A stretch of DNA of 64,000 nucleotides from NCBI GenBank assembly GCA_947650285.1, contig CANTFL010000478.1:185135-249134 (forward strand), in the 5' to 3' direction. Every line of letters begins with the position of its first letter. Position 1 is the stretch's first letter. The notes beneath the pieces were generated by a model that saw nothing but the letters and a program-made list of their open reading frames with translations, was not told where the DNA came from and searched no databases. This document shows, in pieces, positions 20,013 through 29,206 of the stretch. The position numbers were made by a program, and so were the translations under genes. The stretch is from Hyaloperonospora brassicae. Its lineage: Eukaryota; Oomycota; Peronosporomycetes; Peronosporales; Peronosporaceae.

Positions 20013-21500
20013 TCAAGCACGTGCGAACGTTCGACCCGTGATGGTCTTTTTCTGGGTCTTCGATTGATCTTTCTCGGGACGGGCACGGTTCAACACTAAC
20101 ACATCGCAACAAGTCAGATACGCTGGACAAACAACGTCAACACATTTGAGATAGACCGACCTTGCAGCAGCAGGTCCACGCGCTTCCGCATGCGGATGTG
20201 CAAGTACGTCTTGGAGGCCTTGATGTGATAGTGGAGGTAGTTGCGAAGACCCTGGACGAGCGTCGCCGCCTTGATGCGCTTCTCCGTTGTGTCCACGTGC
20301 GTGGGGAAGATGGCGAGGCTCAAGTAACCCACGAGGTCCGGTGAGTTACGCAGACCTGGAGCGCCACGAAGCTCGAGGGGCGGGTCCTTGCCAAACGCAA
20401 CAGGGGGCGCATTGTTCACCGTGCGTCGAGTGTCGACGAATTCCTGTGGCACGAGTGACAAAAACAGGCTCATCGATTCGAACGTTGTTGCAATACTGCA
20501 TCGACTTTGACATGGACTCACCTGCAAGAAGACACGTGCGATCGCCTGGTCAGTCTTGTCATCAAAACAGACCGAGTACACGATAACGATACGGTCGGCC
20601 TGCGGGAGCACATAGATGGTCTCGTTCCGACGATACGGGATCTGCACCGGGCTAAGCGTGTTCGCATTGCCATTCTGCAGTGCTTCGAAACACTGCTCGA
20701 AGGGCGCAGCAATGATGTTGCGTTTCAGCACCGCAATACGGTCAATGAAGGAGGCTACAGCAATAACACGACGCCAGCATGAGAGAAAAAAGCAGTTCGT
20801 CGACTCGCGTGAGAACCGCACAAGATCGAGCTGGTCGAAGCAAATCGATCAACAGGACGCACCCGCGTTGTCCGGTGTAACAAGGTCCACATTGACCTGC
20901 AACGAAAAGTCAAACCCCGCCTTGGGGGCAACGTGCTGGAACTCTGGGTACGTCGCGGCAAACATCTGCTGGGCACCCAATCTAATCACCATCGAAAAGT
21001 CAGCACTCTGCCTGACCGCACAAACGGAATCGATGTATCGACTGCGAAGCAGAGGCAACCACATATACCCTTCCAGTATCTTGTACGGTGGGTAGGCCAT
21101 CGAGACCGTCAAGAGGGTGCCCACAATCGACATATCATACTGCACGTCTAGTTTCCAGCAGACGAAGCGTCAGTACCTCACGGTATATACCGTCCCCTAA
21201 CCCGCGACAGATACAGCGCGCTATTGCCGTCGTTATCGCAGTAGCGACATCCATCCAGTCGGTATTACCGTCAAAGTCGCACAGACGAATCTCCAACGGC
21301 TCGACGGGACGAGGAGCTCTGCGCATTGTCAAGACGTAACCCCACATCAGAAAAAAAACACTGAGCACACGAACGAGCTGTAGGCACGTGACAGCAGTCG
21401 ACAGAGAGAGAGAGAGAGAGAGAAACAGCACACACTTTTCCCCCAGACGTGCAGTGAGCACCTCCTTGATGATCTTATTCTCCGACTCGAGGAACAGCAT
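20013..21500 (-). CDS. ARPC2: Arp2/3 complex subunit 2 (p34-Arc), seven exons, 302 aa
   Basis: ARPC2 forms the structural core of the Arp2/3 complex with ARPC4 and contacts the mother actin filament during branched nucleation in the cytoplasm. Inferred exons on the minus strand: 21500-21436, 21318-21269, 21147-21125, 21007-20863, 20754-20522, 20443-20161 and 20122-20013. All phases fit and the total is 302 residues, close to the family's usual 300. Hallmarks in order: MLFLESENKIIKEVLTARL start, EIRLCDFD, DRIAVLKRNIIAAPFEQCF, RRNETIYVLPQADRIVIVYS, EFVDTRRTVNNAPPVAFGKD then PPLELR, VGYLSLAIFPTHV, LRNYLHYHIKASKTYLHIRM, and the tail NRARPEKDQSKTQKKTITGR. Introns are 38-121 nt. The 23-nt exon and 38-nt last intron are unusually small. 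The start lies 244 bp from the divergent PH gene. Confidence 0.92.
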
Positions 21501-21744
21501 CTCGCAGTGCACTCGACAGTCAGTCAGTCGCCTCTCGCACTTCTTGTGGATGCGAAAACTGGTTCCGTCGCTCGTCGTGCAGTCGAGCTGTTGTCGTATC
21601 GGTATATCGAGCTACCGGTTCATATCCGGTATACCGACTAACCCTTGGCAAAAAGCACCAGCGTTATCGCTCGACCAATGACGTGGTCGAACGGGTACCG
21701 GTAGCCTTTACCGGGGTCGACGACACCAGTCCAAATACGCCGTG
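21501..21744. promoter_or_regulatory. Divergent promoter between ARPC2 (-) and the PH gene (+)
   Basis: Only 244 bp separate the two start codons, so they probably share a bidirectional promoter. The DNA holds repeated ACCGG/CCGGT strings (CTACCGGTTCATATCCGGTA at about 21612-21631; GGGTACCGGTAG and TTTACCGG near 21693-21713) and an inverted repeat TCGGTATA/TATACCGA (21599-21606, 21628-21635). GTCATTGGTC-like initiator strings occur, but no single start site can be chosen. Confidence 0.5.
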
Positions 21745-23315
21745 ATGACATCGTCGCGCCCGCCGCTGGCGTCCTCGACGTCGTCTCTGAGCCTCGTGGG
21801 CGGCCCAGAGGAGCTCAATACTGATATCAGCAGTCGCGTGCTGTGCTGTGGTCCACTCGAGAAGCGTCGCGACGGGGCAGTGCGTGGTGGATGGGCCTCG
21901 CGGCTCTTTGTTTTGACGCCCGAAGCGCTGTACTATTACCGCAAAACGGCTGAGTCGGAGCTCTTGGGCGAAGAACGCGGTCATGTGCGGTCAATAGAGC
22001 TGTAGCAGTGGACAAATGGATTGCGCTCTTGCTGGCGATCCCATGTGGTGATGTGCGTAGCAGTGCCGTCGTCAGCTCACGAGTGGGTACACGTTCGATG
22101 TGCGTGTGTTTAGATCGCGCTCGCATCGATCACGAGGGTACGCGCCATGCCGCAAGACGAGGCGCCTGCAACGACGGCAGAAGTGGGTGTCGAGCACTAC
22201 TACCTGGAGATCTGCACGGTCAGTTTGCACTGTGTGTGGAAGAGGAACTCTACAGCGAGTGCTATCTGTTTGGAGACTGGTTGGTGACGTTTCTTGTTGT
22301 TGTTTTTGTGTGTTGGCGGTCGCAGGAAGACCATCTGTACTTGATGCGGACCTTACTTCGAGAGGCGTCGACGTGCGAGAGCTGGTCAACTGCTATCGAG
22401 GAGCAGCGCAAGGTGTTGCGCGTGGGAAAAGGAGAGCAATGCACTAGCAGTTCGACCATTGTGGCTTCTGCAGAGGTGCTGCCTAGCCCTACTTTGCTTG
22501 CACGGAACCACGACACTTCTACGCGTTTCGTACGTCGATCGCCTTGCGACACGATTGTGTGTCGTGCTTTGTGCTCTGGATGTGGACGTGGTGTGTAGAC
22601 TAACGTCGAGACGTTGTTTACCGATTGTGATGGCTGACTTGCACGCGAACAGGACGCCTCGCAACCTCGGGTGGCCATGGTCTCGGTTGTGCATGCTAGC
22701 AAGCAGGACGCGCAGCCAGCGGAAAAGGTGATCAAACGGCGGATCGAATGGGGCGAAAGACTAGATCTTGGCGTGATTCCGCAAGGAGGAGCATGCGTCA
22801 TGCTTCTTCAGAATGGCGGTCTCGGTCGTATAGGCACGCAAGCGCTCATGAGCAACTGGGACTCAGGCCGTGCCTGCTGGATCGAAGTTGCGGACGCCGA
22901 GTGTCCTACGGAGGTCGAGATCTCAGTAAGTTGCAAGGTGTTGTCGCAAAAGAACCGATCGAGGTCGACCAAGCCTTCGTGTGCGCAGGAACGACTTCCG
23001 AAGTGGATGGAGTGGGTGGATGAAGGCGCCAGCATCGGTTTCCTGCTCATGTGCCTGTTCGTTCACTTGCTATACGGCGTTGACGGCTTCCACTGGTCGC
23101 ACAAGTGCTGCCTTACCGTTGGTGCTGCTCTCGCCATTTCGACGATTCTGAATGGATCTGCGAGAAGTTCACCAACGCCTGTGCCAACGCCGAGGTACTT
23201 GAGTCCGACGAATTTTCTACCCAAGCTGCAGTTTACCCTCATTGTTCATCGATGTCGGATAAAGAGGGAGGGTATGGAGTACACGTACCCGCAGGCAACC
23301 AGCGGTCAAGAGTAG
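21745..23315 (+). CDS. PH-domain protein with C-terminal membrane segments, five exons inferred
   Basis: Exons 21745-22001, 22137-22218, 22326-22412, 22653-22925 and 22989-23315 join in phase (donors GTAGCA, GTCAGT, GTGTTG, GTAAGT), giving about 341 residues. The PH domain spans roughly residues 30-140: VLCCGPLEKRRD, WASRLFVLTPEALYYYRK, VEHYYLEICT, EDHLYLMRTLLREAS, and the closing helix with its conserved Trp, CESWSTAIEEQRK. A second module (IEWGERLDLGVIPQGGACVM) follows, then hydrophobic stretches IGFLLMCLFVHLLYG and CCLTVGAALAISTIL that look membrane-spanning. The likely role is phosphoinositide-dependent membrane association; partner unknown. The first three exons are the best supported. 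The last exon and stop could differ. Confidence 0.6.
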
Positions 23316-23516
23316 GCAATGTGCGCCGCATGAGATGGTTTGTGAGCAGCGCGCTGGTTTTCGATACTACGGTCCGATCGGTCGACTCAAGTGACAGCAG
23401 ACTGGCGATCAAGCCATATGAGATGAAGCAGCTTCAGAGAAATAAATTACTTGCCCTACTAAGGTGTTCCGACGCCTACGCTGCGACCGACCTCCAGGTC
23501 CGTACGTGTCGTCTTC

Positions 23517-25946
23517 CTACTCGTATAGATTCAGCGTCTCTGAACTGCGGTTCAAACGAGGATCCGTCTTGTCGGCGCTGCGTGCCGTATCCAAGAGCGA
23601 GACCACAGCCTGGCGATCGGAGTCGGCGTATCCGAGCTCGATCAGGCGCTGGCTGAACTCCTGGAGCGTGAGCGCACCACAAGAGAGACTGCTCATGCCG
23701 AGCATCACGTCCATGAGGATCGTCGGGCGCTTGATCTTGAGCAGCGCCGCTCGCTCGATGACACCCATCGAAGGAAACGACAGATTCCACAGCTCGCGAA
23801 ACTTGCGCTCTGCCAGCTCAGGGTCTTCGACGCTGAGGGACATATCCGCGCTCGCTTCGACGTGACAAGTCTCCAGCTGAAAAGACCGAGTGCGAGGTGC
23901 ATCTGGATGACGATTGCTGTTTTCGAGTTGTTGCAGCGTATCGACGATGCCTTCGGATGAGCTGCGTTCGCGGAGAAACTGGTCTCGCGGGGACTGCAAC
24001 TCGCGTCTGAACTGCTGGCGCGAGCGCTCGTGTTGATGGCGTGGCTGCGGCTGACGGTGATTGCTGTAACTTCTCGACGCAGCGGACGGACCTTGCGGCT
24101 GCTGCCTCGCTCCACGCTGATTGTGCTCCTGGATGTTGCCAGCTTTTCCCACAGAGACAAACACTTCAGCTTCGTCGGGCAACCCTCCAATCTCGTCTAC
24201 ACAGGTTATGGGCTCGCCGTCGTCTCGTGAGATATCGATGATTTGGTTTTCCTTGACGCTGAAGCGAACTTTGAGCACGTCCATGATCACCTGTGGCTCC
24301 GTGCCTTCGAAGTACGAGATGCACACCGTGCGCCCAAATGTCGACAAACTGTTGACGTTCAGGTGCTTGCAACGTTGCTGCATGCGCGATTGAAGCCCCT
24401 TCCGCGACCGTGGCAAGTTGATCTGCCACAACCTGCTCACACACACTTGACACACACGTCGAGGACGCTGTTCGTCCACTACACTATTGCTCGCAGCACT
24501 TTTCTCACGTTCCGGGTTCGCCAGTCGCGTGTTGGTGCATTTGCTGCAAAAGGCTTTGCGACAGTAGCTGCACTTGTGCTTCCATTCCAGCAGCGAAAAC
24601 ATTTTGTGGCACCGCGAGCAGTTTTCCGTCTTGTTGGATTGCGACTGGAGCGGAACAGGTCGATCTGGGATCAAGTTCTGCAGCAACGTGTCGACCTCGT
24701 CCGAGGTGATGCTGTTTCCCTTGTACAGACGGAACTCTTCCACCATGAGGGACTTGACGAACCCTTGGTTCGGGTACACGACGCCCCGACTAGCCAAGGC
24801 AAAGTTCACGGCCGTAACCAGCGACCATTTGTTCGCGCGCATCAGATACATGATCACGAGGGTCGCCGAGCGTGAAATGCCCTGCGTACAGTGCACGAGG
24901 ACGCGGCCATGTTGCGTTCGCTTGGCCGACTCGATGAACCGGTACGCCGCGTCAAAGTACAAGCTAATGTCTGCTTCCGGGCGGTCTTTGATCGTCACGT
25001 TCAAGTACTTGACGCCGTCGCTTTCGAACGTGTTGCCCACATCCAGACTCGCGTTCACGACGTGGGTGATCGCAAGATGCGACATGACCTGTTTGCTCTG
25101 CGCGTGCCACATATTGCCGAGAAACAAAAACCCCTCGAGGACTTCGTTCGGGTAATTCAGGTTGTGCGTCCCGCTCTTCGTCCGCTTCAGTTGGCCCGAG
25201 ATCTCGTCGATGAGTGCCGACGTGGTGTAAAACGGGTACCGGTACTTGAACGTCAAGAAGCCGTCGTACATGAGCTTGACACTCGTCACGAGTCCGTCGT
25301 CAATGATGAGCTGTTCGAGCTGTCGAAGCCAACTGCCACTCGCGTTGTGTTTAGCGTCCACCCCGTCGTCCGCCACGGACTTCTTCACTGCGTCTCCAAA
25401 CAGCACCACGTCCCGCAGCTTTCGCTTCTTGCTGGAAAACAAGTAGCGCTGGTCGTCCACGAGCTGTTTCTCCACGTCTTCCAGTGTCTCACAGCCTGCC
25501 ATGGGCGGAATCGAGAGGGCCGAGGGGATCGAGTCTTGCTCGTACTCGGCTTTGCTGCGCGTATCAATGAGGATCATCCCCCGCGACGCCTGCACCTGGT
25601 TGTACAGCCAGCGGCAATTGACCTCGCCGCGACGGACGAGTCGCTTGCTCGGCGCTGCTGACTGCGCGTCGGACGTCACCAGAGCCGCTGCGCCCGCGCG
25701 CTCCGCTTGTTGTTTCTCGGCCACGTCTTCGTCGCCCGCACTCGCGTCGGCGCTGCTGTCCGTGCAGAGGTCGTGCCGCGCCATGGCCCGCGTCGCTGCT
25801 GCTGCTGCTGCTGTTGTCGTCGTCGTTGTTGTGGTTGTTGTGGATATTGTTGGGGTTGTGGCTGTGCAACAGGCGCTAAGAGAGCTGGTGCCGGTCGACG
25901 CCGCCTCGACGCTCGCCATTGGAGTCTGAGGCGCTGCCACGAGCAT
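23517..25946 (-). CDS. Rhodanese - dual-specificity phosphatase - FYVE fusion protein, 809 aa
   Basis: Single open frame. The frame is open to 26018, but the first ATG is 25946 (MLVAAPQTPM); another is at 25919. A Thr/Ala tract (residues about 35-55) precedes a rhodanese/CH2-like domain (about 108-240: MILIDTRSKAEYEQDSIPSA). The usual rhodanese Cys loop is replaced by VVLFGDAVKKS, so it is probably a binding module as in MAP-kinase phosphatases. The DSP domain (about 260-405) has the active site VHCTQGISRSATLV with catalytic Cys353 and the general-acid Asp in IKDRPEADI. The zinc finger at about 440-500 (CSRCHKMF, WKHKCSYCRKAFCSKC, RVCQVC) is FYVE-related. A later region and a C-terminal helical segment (FRELWNLSFPSMGVIERAAL) are unassigned. 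Likely a protein phosphatase recruited to endosomal membranes, perhaps acting on MAP kinases. Confidence 0.85.
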   Translation of the reverse strand: MLVAAPQTPMASVEAASTGTSSLSACCTATTPTISTTTTTTTTTTAAAAAATRAMARHDLCTDSSADASAGDEDVAEKQQAERAGAAALVTSDAQSAAPSKRLVRRGEVNCRWLYNQVQASRGMILIDTRSKAEYEQDSIPSALSIPPMAGCETLEDVEKQLVDDQRYLFSSKKRKLRDVVLFGDAVKKSVADDGVDAKHNASGSWLRQLEQLIIDDGLVTSVKLMYDGFLTFKYRYPFYTTSALIDEISGQLKRTKSGTHNLNYPNEVLEGFLFLGNMWHAQSKQVMSHLAITHVVNASLDVGNTFESDGVKYLNVTIKDRPEADISLYFDAAYRFIESAKRTQHGRVLVHCTQGISRSATLVIMYLMRANKWSLVTAVNFALASRGVVYPNQGFVKSLMVEEFRLYKGNSITSDEVDTLLQNLIPDRPVPLQSQSNKTENCSRCHKMFSLLEWKHKCSYCRKAFCSKCTNTRLANPEREKSAASNSVVDEQRPRRVCQVCVSRLWQINLPRSRKGLQSRMQQRCKHLNVNSLSTFGRTVCISYFEGTEPQVIMDVLKVRFSVKENQIIDISRDDGEPITCVDEIGGLPDEAEVFVSVGKAGNIQEHNQRGARQQPQGPSAASRSYSNHRQPQPRHQHERSRQQFRRELQSPRDQFLRERSSSEGIVDTLQQLENSNRHPDAPRTRSFQLETCHVEASADMSLSVEDPELAERKFRELWNLSFPSMGVIERAALLKIKRPTILMDVMLGMSSLSCGALTLQEFSQRLIELGYADSDRQAVVSLLDTARSADKTDPRLNRSSETLNLYE

Positions 25947-27456
25947 AGGGAGACGCCCGTCGGCCCTCCGAGTCGCTGGCGCTCGCTCGCTCTTTCGGGC
26001 CGCGCACGCGATCTGCACGTCCCGATGCTCTCGCTCTCTCTCGGCGGTCGCGCGCTGTCTATTCGGTGACTACGGTCGGCTGTCTGCGGTCCGCGGTCTA
26101 TTGTGTGCTGTGTGCTGTGCCGCAGTGGACTGTCGTGGGGCGCGGGGCACGAGGCAGAGCGCCACACGCCAGCGTCGAGATCCGGAGCTCTGCCGGCGCT
26201 TAGGGTCCGAAACAGTCGGCCAGCCGGACAGACAGACAGCCAGTCAGACGGTCAGACGGACGGACTGGCTCTGTGCAGAGAGCCAGCGGATCCTCGAGTG
26301 TCGAGAGCCGGAGCGCGGACGGAGAACACGCGCTGTGGTCGAGGGGCTGCTGGGTAGTGGATTATAGAGTCTCGTGTGGCAGAGAGGGTATGTCGATAGA
26401 AAGTAGGGGCCGAGGGACGGCCTAGCTCCGTGTAGTTGTAGTTTGTAGTGGTTGTCGTATCGTGTTGGACGGGTGGATGGATGGATGGTCGCTACCCTCT
26501 TTGTCTCTTGACGGAGAGCAATTACTGGTCACGTTGTATGGCCGATGCCCATCTGAGCGCTACGACACTGCAGCTGACGGTGCGATTAAGCGCCTCGTCG
26601 ATCCTTCTCAGCACTGTGTGTAACGCGCTGCAGGGCAAGTAAGTCCAGTAAGTCTCGACAACTGTTGCGTTCGGTCCTGAGGTGACTGTTCGACTGACAT
26701 GTGAGTGGGTGTGGGTGGAGGGCTCACGCAGCTGCATGCAGTTGTGTCCATGGCGTCAACGCGGGCAGCAGCAGCCGGCAGACTGGCAGACTGCGCAGTA
26801 CAGGATGACCAGAACGACGCAGTCACGTGGTCGTCGTGCCATACAGCGCCGAATGTCGCAACGACGAGGCCAAGAAGACGGCTCGAAAGGCACCACCTGC
26901 CTACTCTCTCTGTCTATCGTTCTGTCTATCTATTTATTTATTCATTTATCTATCTATCTCCATCTACCTCTATCTCTCTACATGGCGATGAGGACCATTG
27001 CAACGTGCTGCATCTCGGACATCGTGTACATGACAGCGCATGGGCCGTACGCTCATGCGACAGGTATGACACTGCTGCTTTATCGAAGCCCACCTCAACA
27101 GCCTCTTTTACTGGTCCGCTCCATCCGTCATACATTCTGTTTAGACCGGTCGCTCGCGTTGAAGCACGCTGCAAAGCCAGCAGCGCGGTCGCCATTGACG
27201 AGAAGCGCTCGCGGCAGACGAGTCGTGACCTTGAGGGCTCGACGTCCAGCCGTCGGCGAAACGCAGCAGGTGGTGGCGTAGCGGCTGTTTGTCGCGTTCT
27301 TTTTCCAGTGTCCTGCCCGTCGTGGCACAAGCTCTGTCTCTACTGTTCTTTCGTGTGACAGATCTCTGGACTCCATTGCATCTCAACTCTGCTTGTTTGA
27401 CCCTGCGATAGGTGTCGAGCCGCCGTTTCTCGCGCTCTTGGGCGGTACGCTGGTCA

Positions 27457-27666
27457 TCAATGAGCTTCCAGCGGCGGTAATGGCCCAAAGGGGACACACG
27501 TCGGAGCAATGGCCGCATCGAGTCCACCCCGACTGTCTTTGTCTCTCTCGGCGGTCGTCGACTCCTTTGCAAGAAGCACACGGGGAGGGAACCTGTCACT
27601 CGCGCAGACGACGATGCATGAACACAAGACACTCAGCATGATGCAAATGTGCAGACTGTGCAGCAT
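27457..27666 (-). CDS. Possible small secreted peptide (doubtful)
   Basis: From ATG 27666 the frame gives 69 residues beginning MLHSLHICIMLSVLCSCIVV then CAS: a short positively polar start, a hydrophobic core and a small-residue site, i.e. a signal-peptide-like N-terminus. The remainder has no RXLR, LFLAK or cysteine-rich pattern. Overlapping frames on both strands are equally long, so chance is a serious alternative. Confidence 0.2.
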   Translation of the reverse strand: MLHSLHICIMLSVLCSCIVVCASDRFPPRVLLAKESTTAERDKDSRGGLDAAIAPTCVPFGPLPPLEAH

Positions 27667-27982
27667 TGCGCCCACTAGAGACGGTTTGCCACTCCGTCAA
27701 AGGAGCCGCCATCAAGTCTTGTTGCGCCGTCATCAGGGCATTGACTGGCTGACGCTCCCTTTGCCACCACGTGCGCGTATCGATCCACGCGCCGAATCTC
27801 TCTATGCGAAACGCGGTCCATGGGGAACCGCCTCTTGCACCCCCAACGCTATGGCCATCTCTTATTCAGAGCTGAGGCCGACGTGGCGGGTCGAGGCGCT
27901 ACTGACCCTCCGTCGCACGGGGCCCCATCGTGTCTGCGCTGCTGACTCTTTCACGCCGCATACTGTATGTATGTATATATGA

Positions 27983-28975
27983 ATGTTTATGCTGTTCCGT
28001 TTCCTAGTCAAAATTTGGGTGACACGTATCCGCGTTCGCGCGCGTCTCCGGCGCCAGCTTCAAACGCCGCGATCAGCTCGAGATTACGGCGAGCGAGCGA
28101 GCGGAAAGGAGTCGGAGGGAATAATCAATGGCCCGAAGCCGGAGCGAAAGCCTCGTCTCTCGCCGAGTTGGCTACACCTGCTTCGTCACATACGGCAGGC
28201 GGTGCATAGGCGCGCGACGACCCGCGAGAGATCTGCTGCATGTCCAACAGACGTGCGTGTGGACTCCAGTGAACTTCAGAACGAGGCTCCGTCTAGTGTC
28301 CGTGTGGTTTCTTGCGCGGGCGTCGAACAGTCAGCTCCATGCAGCCGATGCCGCTGGATCTCCCTCTCTCTCTCTCTGGCTATGGGGCGGGCATTCACTT
28401 GCAGCAGTAAAGAGAATCGACAGCAGCCACGAAGTACACACTCCCGTGTTGAGCACAGCTCGAGCTCGTTTGGTTTTCTCGCGGGGCCAGTGAGCGCTTG
28501 GAGCCATTCGGTGTTGGGCCACCTCACGCGTCAGGTGTTCTGGCTAAAGCTCTGGATCGAGCGAGCAGCGGGTGCAACTCCGTTGACACGTCCTGCACTC
28601 CGACAGCTTTGGGAGTCGGCTCTGATTTGCACTGATATATCCCGAAAGAAGTGTAAACGTCTCGAGCAGATGCGTCTCCTTCGATTGCCGGTCACTTCCC
28701 CTGGAGTCGGCTCGCTCTCGCCCCCTTTCTTCCGTCATGCCCCGTGTCGTTCGTACCCTCAGGCGATGGACACGACAGGACGAAGTCCGGCCACTTCCGT
28801 CCAACTTTGTCGCGCCACTGACTCAGCTCTCATACAAACTACACGTTTGATCGTCCAAGTCTGCATCCGAGCGCCACTTTGCCCCCTCACTTCTCTCGTT
28901 GCAGCTCTCGCTCGCTCGCTCGCTCTGAAGTATGAACAACCGACAACGGACTCGCGGCCGCTCCCAAGCACCTGA
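27983..28975 (+). CDS. Long open frame, 330 codons, no recognised domain (doubtful)
   Basis: Starts MFMLFRFLVKIWVTRIRVRA (hydrophobic then basic) and is rich in Arg, Ser and Leu throughout. It crosses a CT repeat (SLSLSLA) and shows no family motif. A frame of this length is unlikely by chance at this base composition, but the composition looks untypical of a folded protein. It ends about 230 bp before the PHD gene start and could be leader sequence of that gene. Confidence 0.25.
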   Translation: MFMLFRFLVKIWVTRIRVRARLRRQLQTPRSARDYGERASGKESEGIINGPKPERKPRLSPSWLHLLRHIRQAVHRRATTRERSAACPTDVRVDSSELQNEAPSSVRVVSCAGVEQSAPCSRCRWISLSLSLAMGRAFTCSSKENRQQPRSTHSRVEHSSSSFGFLAGPVSAWSHSVLGHLTRQVFWLKLWIERAAGATPLTRPALRQLWESALICTDISRKKCKRLEQMRLLRLPVTSPGVGSLSPPFFRHAPCRSYPQAMDTTGRSPATSVQLCRATDSALIQTTRLIVQVCIRAPLCPLTSLVAALARSLALKYEQPTTDSRPLPST

Positions 28976-29206
28976 TCCACCTCCTCGACCATCACATGCA
29001 CGTGCACATGTGACTAGTGTGTTTTTTCGTTCTAGAAGAAAACACTTTTTTTTCCTGCCGCTTTTGCAAGGCGGAATAAAGCACCAGCTGCGCTAGCATC
29101 TGAAAGTAACGCTTAAGTGCAGCACCCGCCGCCGCCACTCCACACACCACTACACCGTTCCATCGCCGCCGCCGCTCGGCGATCTCGTGGCGTTCCCGTG
29201 GCCGCC

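Larger units (their letters stand above)
25947..29206. other. Intergenic region with simple repeats and doubtful frames
   Basis: Shared 5' region of the minus-strand phosphatase and the plus-strand PHD gene. It holds a GACA/CAGTCAGACGG tract (26225-26270), a (TCTA/TTCA) microsatellite (26905-26985) and CT tracts (28362-28377, 28905-28925). Two doubtful frames are listed separately. Nothing else recognised. Confidence 0.5.

Noticed and set aside
24243..25661. Plus-strand frames up to 256 codons
   Set aside because: Antisense shadows of the rhodanese-DSP-FYVE gene, created by its GC-rich third positions.
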